This document shows, one piece after another, positions 1 through 8,781 of a DNA stretch of 64,000 nucleotides. How positions within the stretch are numbered: position 1 is the stretch's first letter; each line of letters starts with the position of its first letter. Source of the DNA: CAZYSK01 sp964649415 (GTDB lineage: Bacteria; Chloroflexota; Anaerolineae; B4-G1); assembly GCA_964649415.1 (NCBI GenBank), contig CAZYSK010000015.1:1-64000 (forward strand). Direction: 5' to 3'. The notes under the pieces were generated by a model that saw only the letters and a list, made by a program, of their open reading frames with translations, made no database searches and was not told the origin of the DNA. A program made the position numbers and the translations under genes.

Positions 1-2
1 AG

Positions 3-2015
3 CACGGGACGAACGTCGAGGTGCTGGGCACGGACCTGTTCGTCGGCAACTTCGACTCCACGGACGACGGCCGACGCACGGGCGAGGACCTGATCGCCGA
101 GGGCGCGGACGTCATCATGCCGGTGGCCGGCCCGGTGGGATTGGGCACGGCAGCGGCGATCCAGGAGAACCCGGGCACGATGCTCATCGGCGTGGACACC
201 GACTGGTGCGAGAGCGCCGCCGAGTACTGCGACGTCACGCTCACCAGCGTGATGAAGCGCATGGACAAGACGGTGCCGCTGGCCATCGGGCAGGCCGTAG
301 ACGGGACCTTCGAGGGTGGCGCACTGGTCGGCACGCTCGAGAACGAGGGCGTCAGCCTGGCCCCCTTCCACGAGTTCGACGACGACATCCCGGACGACCT
401 GAAAGCCGAGCTGGATGAGGTCGCCAAGGGTGTTATGGCCGGCACGATCAGCACCGGCTGGGGCGTGGCGGCGGAGCCCGAGGAAGCGGTCGTTAGCTGC
501 GACTACGGCGGTGAGTTCCTCTCTATCGAGGCAGTGGATGACCTGACCGTCAAGTTCACACTGTGCTATCCGGACCCGGCCTTCCCGTCCAAGATCGCCT
601 TCTCCGCGTTCCCGATCAACGACAGCGCGTACCTGGAGGAGACGGGTGGCGGCGGCGATCTGGTTGACAAGCCAATCGGCACCGGCCCGTACAAGATGGA
701 GGCATGGAACCGCGGGTCCGAGCTCGTTATGACCCGCTTTGACGACTACTGGGGCGACGCGGGCATCGCCGACACGGTGATCTTCCGCTGGAGCCCCGAG
801 GCAGCACAGCGGCTGGTCGAGTTGCAGGCTGGCACGGTTGACGGCATCGACAACCCCGGTTCGGACGATTTCGCCGTCATCGAGACAGACCCGAACCTGG
901 CGCTGTACGAACGTCCGGGCACCAACATCTTCTACGTGGGTACGAACAACACGTACGCGCCCTTCGACAATGAGCGCGTGCGCCAGGCCTTCGCCATGGC
1001 CATAGACAAGCAGCGCATCGTCGACAACTTCTATCCCAGGGGCTCCATCATCGCCGACCAGTTCATGCCGCCGGTGATCTTTGGCTACACCCCCGAGGTT
1101 GAATGGTGGGACTACGACCCCGACATGGCCAAGCAGATCCTGGAGGAAGAGGGCGTGCTACCTGGCTTCCAGACCACCATCACCTACCGGGACGTGGTGC
1201 GCAGCTACCTGCCCGAGCCGGGCGTGGTGGCCCAGGACATCCAGGCCCAGTTGGCCGAGATCGGCGTTGAGGTGGAGATCGTGGTTATGGAGTCGGGGGC
1301 CTTCCTCGACGCGGCAGATGCCGGTCAGGTAGACGGCTTCCACATGCTGGGTTGGGGCGCTGACTACCCCGACGCCACCAACTTCCTGGACTTCCACTTC
1401 GGCAAGGGTGCTTCCGCTCAGTTCGGCGACGGCTGGGAGGACATCTGGGATGCTCTCAACCGCGGTGGGGCGCTGGCCGACGTTGACGAGCGCTACCCCA
1501 TCTACATCGAGGCCAACGAGCTGATCAAGCAGCACGTGCCGATGATCCCCATCGCCCACGGTGGCTCCGGCACCGCCTTCCAGGCAGACGTCGAGGGCGC
1601 GCACTCCAGCCCGCTGGGCAACGAGTACTTCGCCGTGATGACGCCGGGCGACCGCGACCAGATCGTGTGGATGCAGAACGCCGAGCCAATCGGCCTGTAC
1701 TGCGCCGACGAGACGGATGGCGAGTCCCTGCGCGCGTGCGAGCAGATCCACGAGCCTCTGCTGGCGTACGAGATCGGCGCGACCGCCGTCGTCCCGGCGC
1801 TGGCGACAGGCTGCGAGGCCAACGCGGACCTGACCGAGTGGACGTGCACGCTGCGCGATGGCGTGAAGTTCCACAATGGCGCCGATCTGGACGCCAACGA
1901 TGTGGTGCTCTCCTACGTCGCTCAGTGGGACATGGCACACCCGCTGCACGTGGGGCGCGATGGCAACTTCACCTACTTCAACGCGTTCTTCGGTGCGTTC
2001 CTGAACGCAGAGTAG
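3..2015 (+). CDS. BMP-family lipoprotein tail fused to peptide-binding SBP5 protein (5' partial)
   Basis: The reading frame is open from the window edge, so the start is missing; a GTG at 21 is probably internal. Up to about nt 455 the protein reads as the C-terminal half of a BMP/PnrA-like basic membrane lipoprotein (GADVIMPVAGPVG, GVDTDW, EGGALVGTLENEGVSLAPF). It then passes without a stop into an oligopeptide-binding SBP5 protein, entered mid-domain (SIEAVDDLTVKFTL, GTGPYKMEAW, RQAFAMAIDK). The usual N-lobe start of SBP5 is absent there, but a segment that looks like it (LLAYEIGATAVVPALA, LRDGVKFHNG, DANDVVLSY) lies at the extreme C-terminus. I recall such C-terminal segments in Chloroflexota SBP5 proteins. 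The gene precedes DppBCDF homologues, so it is probably the importer's binding protein. The junction may be an in-frame deletion between neighbouring genes, or an assembly artefact. Confidence 0.8.
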   Translation, partial: HGTNVEVLGTDLFVGNFDSTDDGRRTGEDLIAEGADVIMPVAGPVGLGTAAAIQENPGTMLIGVDTDWCESAAEYCDVTLTSVMKRMDKTVPLAIGQAVDGTFEGGALVGTLENEGVSLAPFHEFDDDIPDDLKAELDEVAKGVMAGTISTGWGVAAEPEEAVVSCDYGGEFLSIEAVDDLTVKFTLCYPDPAFPSKIAFSAFPINDSAYLEETGGGGDLVDKPIGTGPYKMEAWNRGSELVMTRFDDYWGDAGIADTVIFRWSPEAAQRLVELQAGTVDGIDNPGSDDFAVIETDPNLALYERPGTNIFYVGTNNTYAPFDNERVRQAFAMAIDKQRIVDNFYPRGSIIADQFMPPVIFGYTPEVEWWDYDPDMAKQILEEEGVLPGFQTTITYRDVVRSYLPEPGVVAQDIQAQLAEIGVEVEIVVMESGAFLDAADAGQVDGFHMLGWGADYPDATNFLDFHFGKGASAQFGDGWEDIWDALNRGGALADVDERYPIYIEANELIKQHVPMIPIAHGGSGTAFQADVEGAHSSPLGNEYFAVMTPGDRDQIVWMQNAEPIGLYCADETDGESLRACEQIHEPLLAYEIGATAVVPALATGCEANADLTEWTCTLRDGVKFHNGADLDANDVVLSYVAQWDMAHPLHVGRDGNFTYFNAFFGAFLNAE

Positions 2016-2033
2016 TCACTGAACGCAACAACA

Positions 2034-2066
2034 TTGGTGGGGCACTGGTCCCCAGTGCCCCACCAA
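2034..2066 (+). terminator. 15-bp perfect inverted repeat after the binding-protein gene
   Basis: TTGGTGGGGCACTGG (2034-2048) and its exact reverse complement (2052-2066) are separated by 3 nt, giving a very stable hairpin 19 nt after the stop. The following bases (ttctat) are only weakly T-rich. It may act as a terminator, or as a 3'-stabilising hairpin that raises binding-protein mRNA over the permease genes downstream, which is common in SBP operons. Confidence 0.55.
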
Positions 2067-2109
2067 TTCTATCTAGCCATCACTGGAGTTAGCCACTGGT
2101 ACCTGATCG

Positions 2110-2170
2110 GTTCGTAGTGGCGATTTCAGTTGCCTCTGCTAATCCAAAGGCAACTGAAGTCGCTACTGGC
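2110..2170 (-). repeat. Imperfect 21-bp inverted repeat, related to a dispersed hairpin family
   Basis: The arms 2114-2134 and 2149-2169 pair at 18 of 21 positions around a 14-nt loop. Read on the minus strand, the left arm ends in CGCCACTACGAAC. This resembles the CTGAAGCCGTTACTACGAAC repeats at 32896, 34345 and 34394, so it is probably a member of that intergenic family. No protein is encoded here. Confidence 0.5.
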
Positions 2171-2227
2171 TATTGTCCTCGAGCTCATAGTCTCTATTCA
2201 TAATCTCTATATCGAAAAGAATGCGTT

Positions 2228-3307
2228 ATGACCAGTTACATTATCAGACGGTTGTTGCTGGCAGTCCCCGTGCTCCTGGGAATCCTGTTTGTGACTTTCG
2301 CGCTGGCGCGTATGCTCCCAGGCGACCCATGCCGGGCCGTGTTGGGCGAGCACGCCACGGACCAGATCTGCGACGCCTTCATCAAGCGTCACGGCCTGGA
2401 CAAGCCGATTCCGACCCAGTTCGCCGTCTACCTGGGTGAAATCACCAAGGGGGACTTCGGCGACTCGCTGCGTTTCCAGCGCCCGGTCACCGAGCTGCTG
2501 TCCGAGCGCTTGCCGGTCACCGTGGAGCTCTCCCTCAGCGCGCTCATCTTCGCGATCGCAATCGGCGTCCCCCTGGGCATCATCTCCGCCTATTGGCGTA
2601 ACTCGGCAGTGGACGTCGGCACGATGCTCGTGGCAAACACGGGCGTCTCGATGCCTGTCTTCTGGCTGGGCCTGATGCTGGCCTACATCTTCGCCGTGCT
2701 CCTGAAGGACACGCCCGTCTGGCTGCCGCCATCTGGCCGGATGACGTCTGGTATGTCCCTCCCTCCCCTGTACGAGGCATGGAACATGCAGGTCGTCGAA
2801 GAGGGGGGCTGGTACAACGTCTTGACCTTCCTCTCGAACATCAACATGCTCAATGCGCTGCTCACAGGCAGTTGGCCGGAGCTGTGGGACGCGATCAAGC
2901 ACCTGATCCTGCCCTCGATCGCGCTGGGAACGATCCCTATGTCGATCATCGCCCGCATGACGCGGTCGAGCCTGTTGGAGGTGCTGGGGCTGGACTACGT
3001 TCGCACGGCGCGGGCCAAGGGCCTGCGGGAGAACGCGGTCGTGCTGCGCCACGCCCTGCGCAACGCCATGCTTCCGGTGGTGACCGTCATCGGGCTGCAA
3101 CTGGGCACGCTGCTAGGAGGCGCGGTGCTCACAGAGACCATCTTCGCACTCACCGGCGTGGGCAAGACGCTGTTCGACTCGATCACGTCCCGCGATTACG
3201 TGGTGGTGCAGGTGTTCACACTGGTGATCGCTGTGGGCTTCGTAGTGGTCAACCTGATCGTAGATCTGTCGTATGCTTTCCTGGACCCGCGCGTCCGCCT
3301 GGACTGA
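2228..3307 (+). CDS. Peptide/nickel ABC transporter permease (DppB family)
   Basis: Inner-membrane permease of 359 aa, one half of the channel of a dipeptide/oligopeptide importer. The N-terminus (YIIRRLLLAVPVLLGI) and early MLPGDP motif are characteristic of DppB/OppB. The EAA-loop region (DYVRTARAKGLRENAVVLRHALRNA) contacts the ATPases. About six membrane segments are visible. It carries a longer periplasmic insert than usual (about residues 160-220, from the PPSGRM motif to SWPELWD). The ATG at 2228 was chosen to match the family N-terminus. It lies 211 nt after the binding protein and 39 nt before the second permease, so it is part of one operon. The substrate cannot be read from sequence. 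Confidence 0.93.
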   Translation: MTSYIIRRLLLAVPVLLGILFVTFALARMLPGDPCRAVLGEHATDQICDAFIKRHGLDKPIPTQFAVYLGEITKGDFGDSLRFQRPVTELLSERLPVTVELSLSALIFAIAIGVPLGIISAYWRNSAVDVGTMLVANTGVSMPVFWLGLMLAYIFAVLLKDTPVWLPPSGRMTSGMSLPPLYEAWNMQVVEEGGWYNVLTFLSNINMLNALLTGSWPELWDAIKHLILPSIALGTIPMSIIARMTRSSLLEVLGLDYVRTARAKGLRENAVVLRHALRNAMLPVVTVIGLQLGTLLGGAVLTETIFALTGVGKTLFDSITSRDYVVVQVFTLVIAVGFVVVNLIVDLSYAFLDPRVRLD

Positions 3308-3346
3308 AGCACCGGGCTCAACCACACCGAACGAGGTCATTAGCGT

Positions 3347-4306
3347 ATGGAAGAACGTACTGAGGGCAACGAAGTCACGCTGGTCACAGAACAGCGCCCG
3401 CGCCGAGGAAGCAGCCTGTGGCACGACGCCATGCGGTACCTGTTTCGCCAGCACTCCGCAATCGTGGGCATGGTGATCCTGGGCAGCATGCTCGTCACCG
3501 CCATCATCGCCCCGCTGATCGCCACTCACGACCCAACGCTGTCCATGCTCGACGTGCCGGAGGAAGCCGCCCTGCGAATCAAGCGGCGCACCCCACCCTG
3601 CATCCACCTGCTGGGCTGTCCAGAGGAACAGCCCCAACATCTCATGGGGCTAGACAGCAACGTGCGCGATCTGTTCAGCCGGGTGATCTACGGCTCGCGC
3701 TACTCGCTCTACATCGGCTTCGCTTCGGTCGGCTTCGCCATCGTGATCGGCTCCCTGTTAGGCGCCCTGGGAGGCTACATGGGGGGCTGGCTGGACAACA
3801 CGATCATGCGCGTGATGGACGTGCTGCTGGCCTTCCCCGCTCTGCTGCTGGCGATTGCGATCGTCACCGTGCTGGGTCCGGGCCTGGTCAACGCACTCCT
3901 GGCCATCGGCATCGTCTCGATACCTTCCTATGCGCGTGTGATGCGGGCCAGTGTGCTCACGGTCAAGGAGCGCGACTTCGTGACAGCCGATCGGGCGTTG
4001 GGAGCATCTCCCATACGCATCCTGGTACACCGCATCCTGCCCAACGCCATCACCCCTCTGATCGTGCAGGGCACACTGGGCATCGCTACCGCCATCCTGG
4101 ACGCGGCGGCGCTTTCGTTCCTGGGTCTGGGCGCGCAGCCACCGACACCTGAATGGGGCACGATGCTGGGCGCGGAGCGGAACCAGGTCTTCACCGCGCC
4201 GCACCTGGTGTTCTTCCCCGGCGTCGCCATCATGCTGACCGTGCTGGCCTTCAACCTGCTGGGCGATGGTTTGCGCGACGCACTCGACCCCCGGCTTAAC
4301 CGCTGA
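3347..4306 (+). CDS. Peptide/nickel ABC transporter permease (DppC family)
   Basis: Second channel subunit, 319 aa. It has the DppC-type cytoplasmic N-terminus followed by the first membrane helix (SAIVGMVILGSMLVTAIIAPLIA). A periplasmic stretch with the typical HLMGLDSNVRDLFSRVIYG motif follows, which is the family's GTDxxGRD box with the otherwise common Arg-Asp pair shifted to VRDLFSR. The EAA loop (ERDFVTADRALGASPIRILVHRILPNA) and the terminal GDGLRDALDPRL signature are intact. It pairs with the DppB homologue upstream and is followed after 91 nt by the two ATPase genes. Confidence 0.93.
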   Translation: MEERTEGNEVTLVTEQRPRRGSSLWHDAMRYLFRQHSAIVGMVILGSMLVTAIIAPLIATHDPTLSMLDVPEEAALRIKRRTPPCIHLLGCPEEQPQHLMGLDSNVRDLFSRVIYGSRYSLYIGFASVGFAIVIGSLLGALGGYMGGWLDNTIMRVMDVLLAFPALLLAIAIVTVLGPGLVNALLAIGIVSIPSYARVMRASVLTVKERDFVTADRALGASPIRILVHRILPNAITPLIVQGTLGIATAILDAAALSFLGLGAQPPTPEWGTMLGAERNQVFTAPHLVFFPGVAIMLTVLAFNLLGDGLRDALDPRLNR

Positions 4307-4397
4307 GGCGAATGACGGGCGGATTGTCCCACCCAGACGGCAGGTCATAACAGCGGACGACGGCATCATATAAGCAACTTACGTGTGAGTACTACGG

Positions 4398-5426
4398 ATG
4401 ACTATGGATACGACAACGGCTCCAGAAATCAGAGAAGGCGAACCAGCAGGTGACACCTTGCTGGATATCCACGACCTGCGCACCTACTTCCACACCCAGG
4501 ACGGCGTGGTCAAAGCCGTGGACGGGGTGGATTTCTCGGTCCAACGCGGCGAGATCGTGGGACTGGTGGGCGAGTCAGGCTGTGGCAAGAGCGTCACGTC
4601 CCTCTCCGTGATGCGCCTGATCTCCTATCCGGGCAAGATCGAGTCAGGCGAGATATGGTTCGACGGCACGGACCTGCTTGCACTGCCGCGCCGCGAGATG
4701 ACGCACATACGGGGCAGCCGCATCTCGATGATCTTTCAGCAACCGACCAGTTGTCTGAACCCCGTTTTCGACACGGGGCACCAACTGTCTGAGGTGCTGG
4801 CAATCCACCAATCGGTCAAACGCTACGCAGGGCGGGATCGGGCCATCGAGTTGCTGCGCACAGTCGGCATCCCCGACCCTGAGAAACGGGTGGACTCCTA
4901 CCCCCACGAGCTCTCGGGGGGGATGGCCCAACGCGTGATGATCGCCATGGCGCTGGCGTGCAGCCCTGAGCTCCTCATCGCGGATGAGCCGACCACGGCG
5001 CTGGACGTGACCATCCAGGCACAGATTCTTGACCTGATGCGCAACCTGCAGGCCCAGACGGGCACAGCCATCATCCTGATCACCCACGACCTGGGTGTGG
5101 TGGCCGAGATGGCGACGCGCATAGCGGTGATGTACGCCGGCCAGATCGTGGAGGAGGCCGACGTGCGCACGCTGTTCAACCAGCCCATGCATCCGTACAC
5201 CCGGGGATTGCTCGCTTCGATCCCCGTGCTCGGGCACGTCACCGACGAACTGGACGTGATTCCCGGCACCGTGCCCAGCCTGATCAACCTGCCGCCGGGG
5301 TGCCGCTTCGCCCCCCGGTGCCGCACCCGTGTGGAGAAGGGCCTCAGTATCTGTAGCGAGAAGAAACCCGAGCTCATATCCGTAGCACCCGGTCACAAAG
5401 TCCGGTGCTGGTTGTACCCGCCGTAG
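4398..5426 (+). CDS. Peptide ABC transporter ATPase (DppD family)
   Basis: Cytoplasmic ATPase of 342 aa that powers the importer as half of a heterodimer. It has Walker A (GESGCGKS), a Q-loop (FQQPTSCLNP), the signature LSGGMAQR, Walker B (LLIADEPTTALD) and an H-loop (LITHDLG). The C-terminal oligo_HPY extension is present with its cysteine cluster (GCRFAPRCRTRVEKGLSIC), known in DppD/OppD to bind an Fe-S cluster. It lies 24 nt upstream of the DppF homologue. Confidence 0.95.
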   Translation: MTMDTTTAPEIREGEPAGDTLLDIHDLRTYFHTQDGVVKAVDGVDFSVQRGEIVGLVGESGCGKSVTSLSVMRLISYPGKIESGEIWFDGTDLLALPRREMTHIRGSRISMIFQQPTSCLNPVFDTGHQLSEVLAIHQSVKRYAGRDRAIELLRTVGIPDPEKRVDSYPHELSGGMAQRVMIAMALACSPELLIADEPTTALDVTIQAQILDLMRNLQAQTGTAIILITHDLGVVAEMATRIAVMYAGQIVEEADVRTLFNQPMHPYTRGLLASIPVLGHVTDELDVIPGTVPSLINLPPGCRFAPRCRTRVEKGLSICSEKKPELISVAPGHKVRCWLYPP

Positions 5427-5450
5427 GATCCATAGGAAGAGGAAAAGGCT

Positions 5451-6443
5451 GTGGAAGAAAGAGGCAACAACTCCGAGCACCTCATCGAGGTCCAAAATCT
5501 AGTCAAATACTTCCCTGTACACGGGGGCGTCCTGCAGCGCGTCCAAGGCTGGGTCAAGGCAGTAGACGACGTCAGCTTCGCCATACGTCGCGGTGAGACG
5601 TTGGGCCTGGTCGGCGAGTCCGGCTGTGGCAAGACGACGATCGGACGCAGCATCCTGCGGCTGATCGAGCCAACCAGGGGTCGGGTGCGGTTCGAAGGGC
5701 AGGACGTGACGGCCATGGGAGCGAACGAACTCAAAGCCAAGCGGCGAGAGATGCAGATCATCTTCCAGGATCCCTACTCCTCACTCGATCCTCGGGCACA
5801 GATCGGCGACATCATCGGAGAGGCATTGTACGTCCACGGGGTGAAAGACAGAGAGGAACGCCGCCAGCGCGTGCTGGAGATCATGAGCACGGTGGGGCTT
5901 TCCGAGTACCACTCCCGGCGCTATCCGCACGAGTTCTCGGGCGGGCAGCGACAGCGGATCGGCATCGCCCGGGCGTTGATCCTGCGCCCCAAGTTCATCG
6001 TCTGTGACGAGCCCGTGTCGGCGCTGGACGTGTCCATCCAATCTCAGGTGTTGAACCTGTTGCGCCAGCTCCAGCGCGAGTTCAATCTGACCTACCTGTT
6101 CATCGCCCACAACATGAGCGTGGTGGAGCACATCAGCGACCGGGTCGCGGTGATGTACCTGGGGAAGATGGTCGAACAGACCGACCGCGACGAGTTATAC
6201 CGCAACCCCCTCCATCCCTATACCAAAGCGCTGATGTCGGCCATCCCAATCCCCAACCCCGATCTCAAGCGGGAGCGCATCATATTGGAGGGAGACGTGC
6301 CCAGCCCGCTCAATCCGCCATCGGGCTGTCGCTTCCACCCGCGCTGCCCCATCGCGGAGGGGATATGCGCCCAGGAAGAACCACCCCTCAAACCGGCGGC
6401 GGGCAATTCGCACCATTTGGTCGCCTGCCACCTGGTGCGGTAG
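5451..6443 (+). CDS. Peptide ABC transporter ATPase (DppF family)
   Basis: Partner ATPase of 330 aa, starting at a GTG preceded by an AGGAAGAGG purine stretch. It has Walker A (GESGCGKT), a Q-loop followed by DPYSSLDPR, the signature FSGGQRQR, Walker B (FIVCDEPVSALD) and an H-loop (FIAHNMS). It ends in the oligo_HPY tail with GCRFHPRCPIAEGIC. The SSLDPR motif after the Q-loop marks it as DppF/OppF rather than DppD. It is the last gene of the importer operon, convergent with pncB at 8 nt beyond its stop codon region. Confidence 0.95.
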   Translation: MEERGNNSEHLIEVQNLVKYFPVHGGVLQRVQGWVKAVDDVSFAIRRGETLGLVGESGCGKTTIGRSILRLIEPTRGRVRFEGQDVTAMGANELKAKRREMQIIFQDPYSSLDPRAQIGDIIGEALYVHGVKDREERRQRVLEIMSTVGLSEYHSRRYPHEFSGGQRQRIGIARALILRPKFIVCDEPVSALDVSIQSQVLNLLRQLQREFNLTYLFIAHNMSVVEHISDRVAVMYLGKMVEQTDRDELYRNPLHPYTKALMSAIPIPNPDLKRERIILEGDVPSPLNPPSGCRFHPRCPIAEGICAQEEPPLKPAAGNSHHLVACHLVR

Positions 6444-6458
6444 GTCCCTCCCGTAGAC

Positions 6459-8018
6459 TCAGAGGGCGGGGCTCTCGTCTCTCATCGAGCGGACCAGTTC
6501 CTGCTTGAGGTCCCACAGTCGCTCGGAGAGAGAGACGTGGTAGATGTGCGGGTTCACCAGCCGCCTGACACCGGGATCCAGCCGCGCGATATCGGCGACG
6601 CGGCGCTCGCGCATCTCCTCGATGGTCGGAAGCTGATAGACCAGCTCGCCAGCCCTCAGCACATCCACCAGAAGCGGCTCGATCTCTGAGACATCATCCC
6701 GTCCGAGCGTGCGGTACGTGTGGTGCTCCGTGGGATGGTGGAGGAGAATCGCGTCCATCTCCCGCGGCTCCTCGTCGTCGAGGCTGAGCAGGTCCGCCGT
6801 GGCCTTGCCCCGCCGGTCGTACACGCGCCAGACGTGTTTGTGCCCCGGGTTGATGGTCTTCTCCGGCACCTCAGAGAGCTTGATCGCGGGCACCCACTCA
6901 TCCCCCTCCCGCAGAGCCACCAGCTTGTACACACCATCGAGGGCCGGCGCACCCTTTGAGGTAATCAGGCGCGTGCCCACCCCATACACGAGCCGGTTGA
7001 TGAGGTGGTCGGCGTCCACGCCGTAGCGCGGGGCCTCCTCCTCGATCTGGGTGATGATCTGCCAGATGACAAGCTCGTCCAACTGGTTGGACAGGACAAT
7101 GGACGTGTCGGGGAAGCCTGCGTCGTTCAGCATCTTGGCCGCCAGAACACTGAGATGGGCCAGGTCACCGGAGTCCAGGCGGATGCCCACCGGCTCGTGT
7201 CCCGCGCGCCGCAGCTCCTCAAACACCCGGATGGCGTTGGGGACGCCGCTCTCCAGCGTGTCAATCGTGTCCACCAGCAACAGGCAGTCATCCGGATAGA
7301 TGTCGGCATACGCACGGAACGCGGCGAGCTCGCCCGCGCCCAGCGCCATGAACGCCTGGACCATGCTGTGGGCGTGGGTGCCTTTCGGCGGGTATCCCAA
7401 CACGTGGGAGATGCCAACGTTGGAGGTGAAATCGGCCCCGCCGATGAGCGCCGCCCTGGCACCGGCGTTGGCTCCCCGCTCCTGCGCTCGCCGCAGCCCA
7501 AACTCCAGCAACAACCGCCCGCGCCCGCTTTGGTGGATGCGCGCGGCTTTGGTGGCGATGAGGGTCTGGTAGTTCAGGTGACTGAGGAGCGACGTCTCGA
7601 GGATCTGCACCACCGCCAGCGGGCCCTGGACGACCGCAAGCGGGACGTTGGGATGCACCACGCGACCCTCGGGGACAGCGCGCAACGTGACGCCATCGAA
7701 TGTGCCATTCGCGCGCAGCCAGGTGAGGAAATCGTCGTCGAATATGCGCTTGCCTGTCCGGCCGGTCTGGCCGCGCAGGTACGCGACATCCTGGTCCCGA
7801 ACGTGGGCCTCCTGCATCCAGTCCAGCAGCCACTCCAGGCCCGCGTTGACGCAATACCCGGCTTGGTGAGAGCCGTAATCGGGGTAGCTGCGGAAGAAGT
7901 AATCGAATTGGGCATAGCGCTCGTGCAGGCCCATCTTGTAGTAGAGCTGGGCCATCGTGAGCTGGTACTCATCGGTAAACAGGATGCCCTCGGCTGTGGC
8001 CTGATCGGATCGCTTCAT
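6459..8018 (-). CDS. pncB: Nicotinate phosphoribosyltransferase
   Basis: The 519-aa enzyme converts nicotinate, PRPP and ATP to nicotinate mononucleotide, the committed step of nicotinate salvage. The N-terminus (FTDEYQLTMAQLYYKMG, FDYFFRSYP) and central motifs (EFGLRRAQ, GGADFTSNVG, GTHAHSMVQAF, RLDSGDLAHLS, YGVGTRL) are family hallmarks, including the active-site GTxAHS loop. It is the last gene of the minus-strand NAD operon, 17 nt after kptA. A GGGAGG lies about 12 nt before the ATG, somewhat far for a ribosome site. Confidence 0.93.
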   Translation of the reverse strand: MKRSDQATAEGILFTDEYQLTMAQLYYKMGLHERYAQFDYFFRSYPDYGSHQAGYCVNAGLEWLLDWMQEAHVRDQDVAYLRGQTGRTGKRIFDDDFLTWLRANGTFDGVTLRAVPEGRVVHPNVPLAVVQGPLAVVQILETSLLSHLNYQTLIATKAARIHQSGRGRLLLEFGLRRAQERGANAGARAALIGGADFTSNVGISHVLGYPPKGTHAHSMVQAFMALGAGELAAFRAYADIYPDDCLLLVDTIDTLESGVPNAIRVFEELRRAGHEPVGIRLDSGDLAHLSVLAAKMLNDAGFPDTSIVLSNQLDELVIWQIITQIEEEAPRYGVDADHLINRLVYGVGTRLITSKGAPALDGVYKLVALREGDEWVPAIKLSEVPEKTINPGHKHVWRVYDRRGKATADLLSLDDEEPREMDAILLHHPTEHHTYRTLGRDDVSEIEPLLVDVLRAGELVYQLPTIEEMRERRVADIARLDPGVRRLVNPHIYHVSLSERLWDLKQELVRSMRDESPAL

Positions 8019-8035
8019 GTCAGTCTTTGCCTCCC

Positions 8036-8608
8036 TTAAGATCCATCGGGCGGGAATGCGATGTACTCCGCAGGGACTTGCTTCGCCAGGTAGACCGCTT
8101 CGTCCACCCGGTAGAACGTGATGCCCGCCGCGTGAGCCTCGGCCGCGCGGACGGTGAGCACGGCGGGCTGGCTATCGTGGCGCACGCCGACGCGCACCGC
8201 CGTGTCGCGGTCCGGCGAGAGGTGAACGTACTGGCGCTGCATGGGCCGGAGACCCTCGCGACGGATATCGTCAAGCGTGCCGGGCGCTGTGCCGTGGTAG
8301 AGGAGCGATGGCGGGGTGCAGGGCGCATAATGGATAGGGCGGGACAGCGAGTGGCCGTAGCGGGCGCGGATGCGGCCTTCCCGTACCTCGAAGCGGCGTT
8401 TGGCATCGCCCGTCCCCTCCTCGACGACCGCCATCACGTCGGCCCGCGTGGCCCAGCGGAAGTTGGGCAACCCGCGCAGGATCTCCATCACCTCCGGGAG
8501 CGAAACCCAGCCTTCGTCGTCCAGTTCCAGCGCGAAGCGCTCCGGCTGATGGCGCAGGATGAGGGCCAGGAATTTGCTCAGTTTGAGGAGGCGGCGACTC
8601 TCACTCAT
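8036..8608 (-). CDS. kptA: RNA 2'-phosphotransferase Tpt1/KptA family
   Basis: The 190-aa protein matches the KptA/Tpt1 family throughout: LSKFLALILRHQPE at the N-terminus, the winged-helix lobe, RFEVREGRIRARYGHS, LYHGTAP, GLRPMQRQYVHLS and a C-terminal ADP-ribosyltransferase-like lobe. These enzymes remove an internal 2'-phosphate from RNA by transferring it to NAD+, giving ADP-ribose 1'',2''-cyclic phosphate and nicotinamide. Its place between nadB and pncB fits an NAD-consuming, nicotinamide-releasing enzyme. Its natural substrate in bacteria is not settled. The start abuts an octamer repeat tract, so no clear Shine-Dalgarno sequence is present. Confidence 0.92.
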   Translation of the reverse strand: MSESRRLLKLSKFLALILRHQPERFALELDDEGWVSLPEVMEILRGLPNFRWATRADVMAVVEEGTGDAKRRFEVREGRIRARYGHSLSRPIHYAPCTPPSLLYHGTAPGTLDDIRREGLRPMQRQYVHLSPDRDTAVRVGVRHDSQPAVLTVRAAEAHAAGITFYRVDEAVYLAKQVPAEYIAFPPDGS

Positions 8609-8609
8609 G

Positions 8610-8781
8610 GTAGGTTGCTAGGTTAGTGAGTTGGTAGATTGGTAGATTGGGAGACCGGTACGTTGGTAGATGGTCCCGACCAGTTTGCTCACACAACAGT
8701 CTACCAATCTACCAATCTACCAATATACCAGTTTACCAGTTTACCAGCATACCAGTTCACCAATATACCGGCTTGCCAGTA
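8610..8781. repeat. Octamer tandem repeat forming a long imperfect hairpin between nadB and kptA
   Basis: The left arm (about 8621-8674) repeats GGTAGATT-like octamers. The right arm (8701-8781) has about ten units of 8 bp (CTACCAAT, then degenerate ATACCAGT and TTACCAGT). The arms are complementary, with about 26 nt of unique sequence between them, so the nadB-kptA transcript could fold into a long stem. The right arm runs into the end of nadB and encodes its last residues. The tract occupies nearly the whole intergenic gap. Confidence 0.85.

Noticed and set aside
7005..8039. Plus-strand open frame of 344 codons opposite pncB
   Set aside because: It mirrors pncB in the complementary frame, as often occurs in GC-rich genes, and shows no family similarity.
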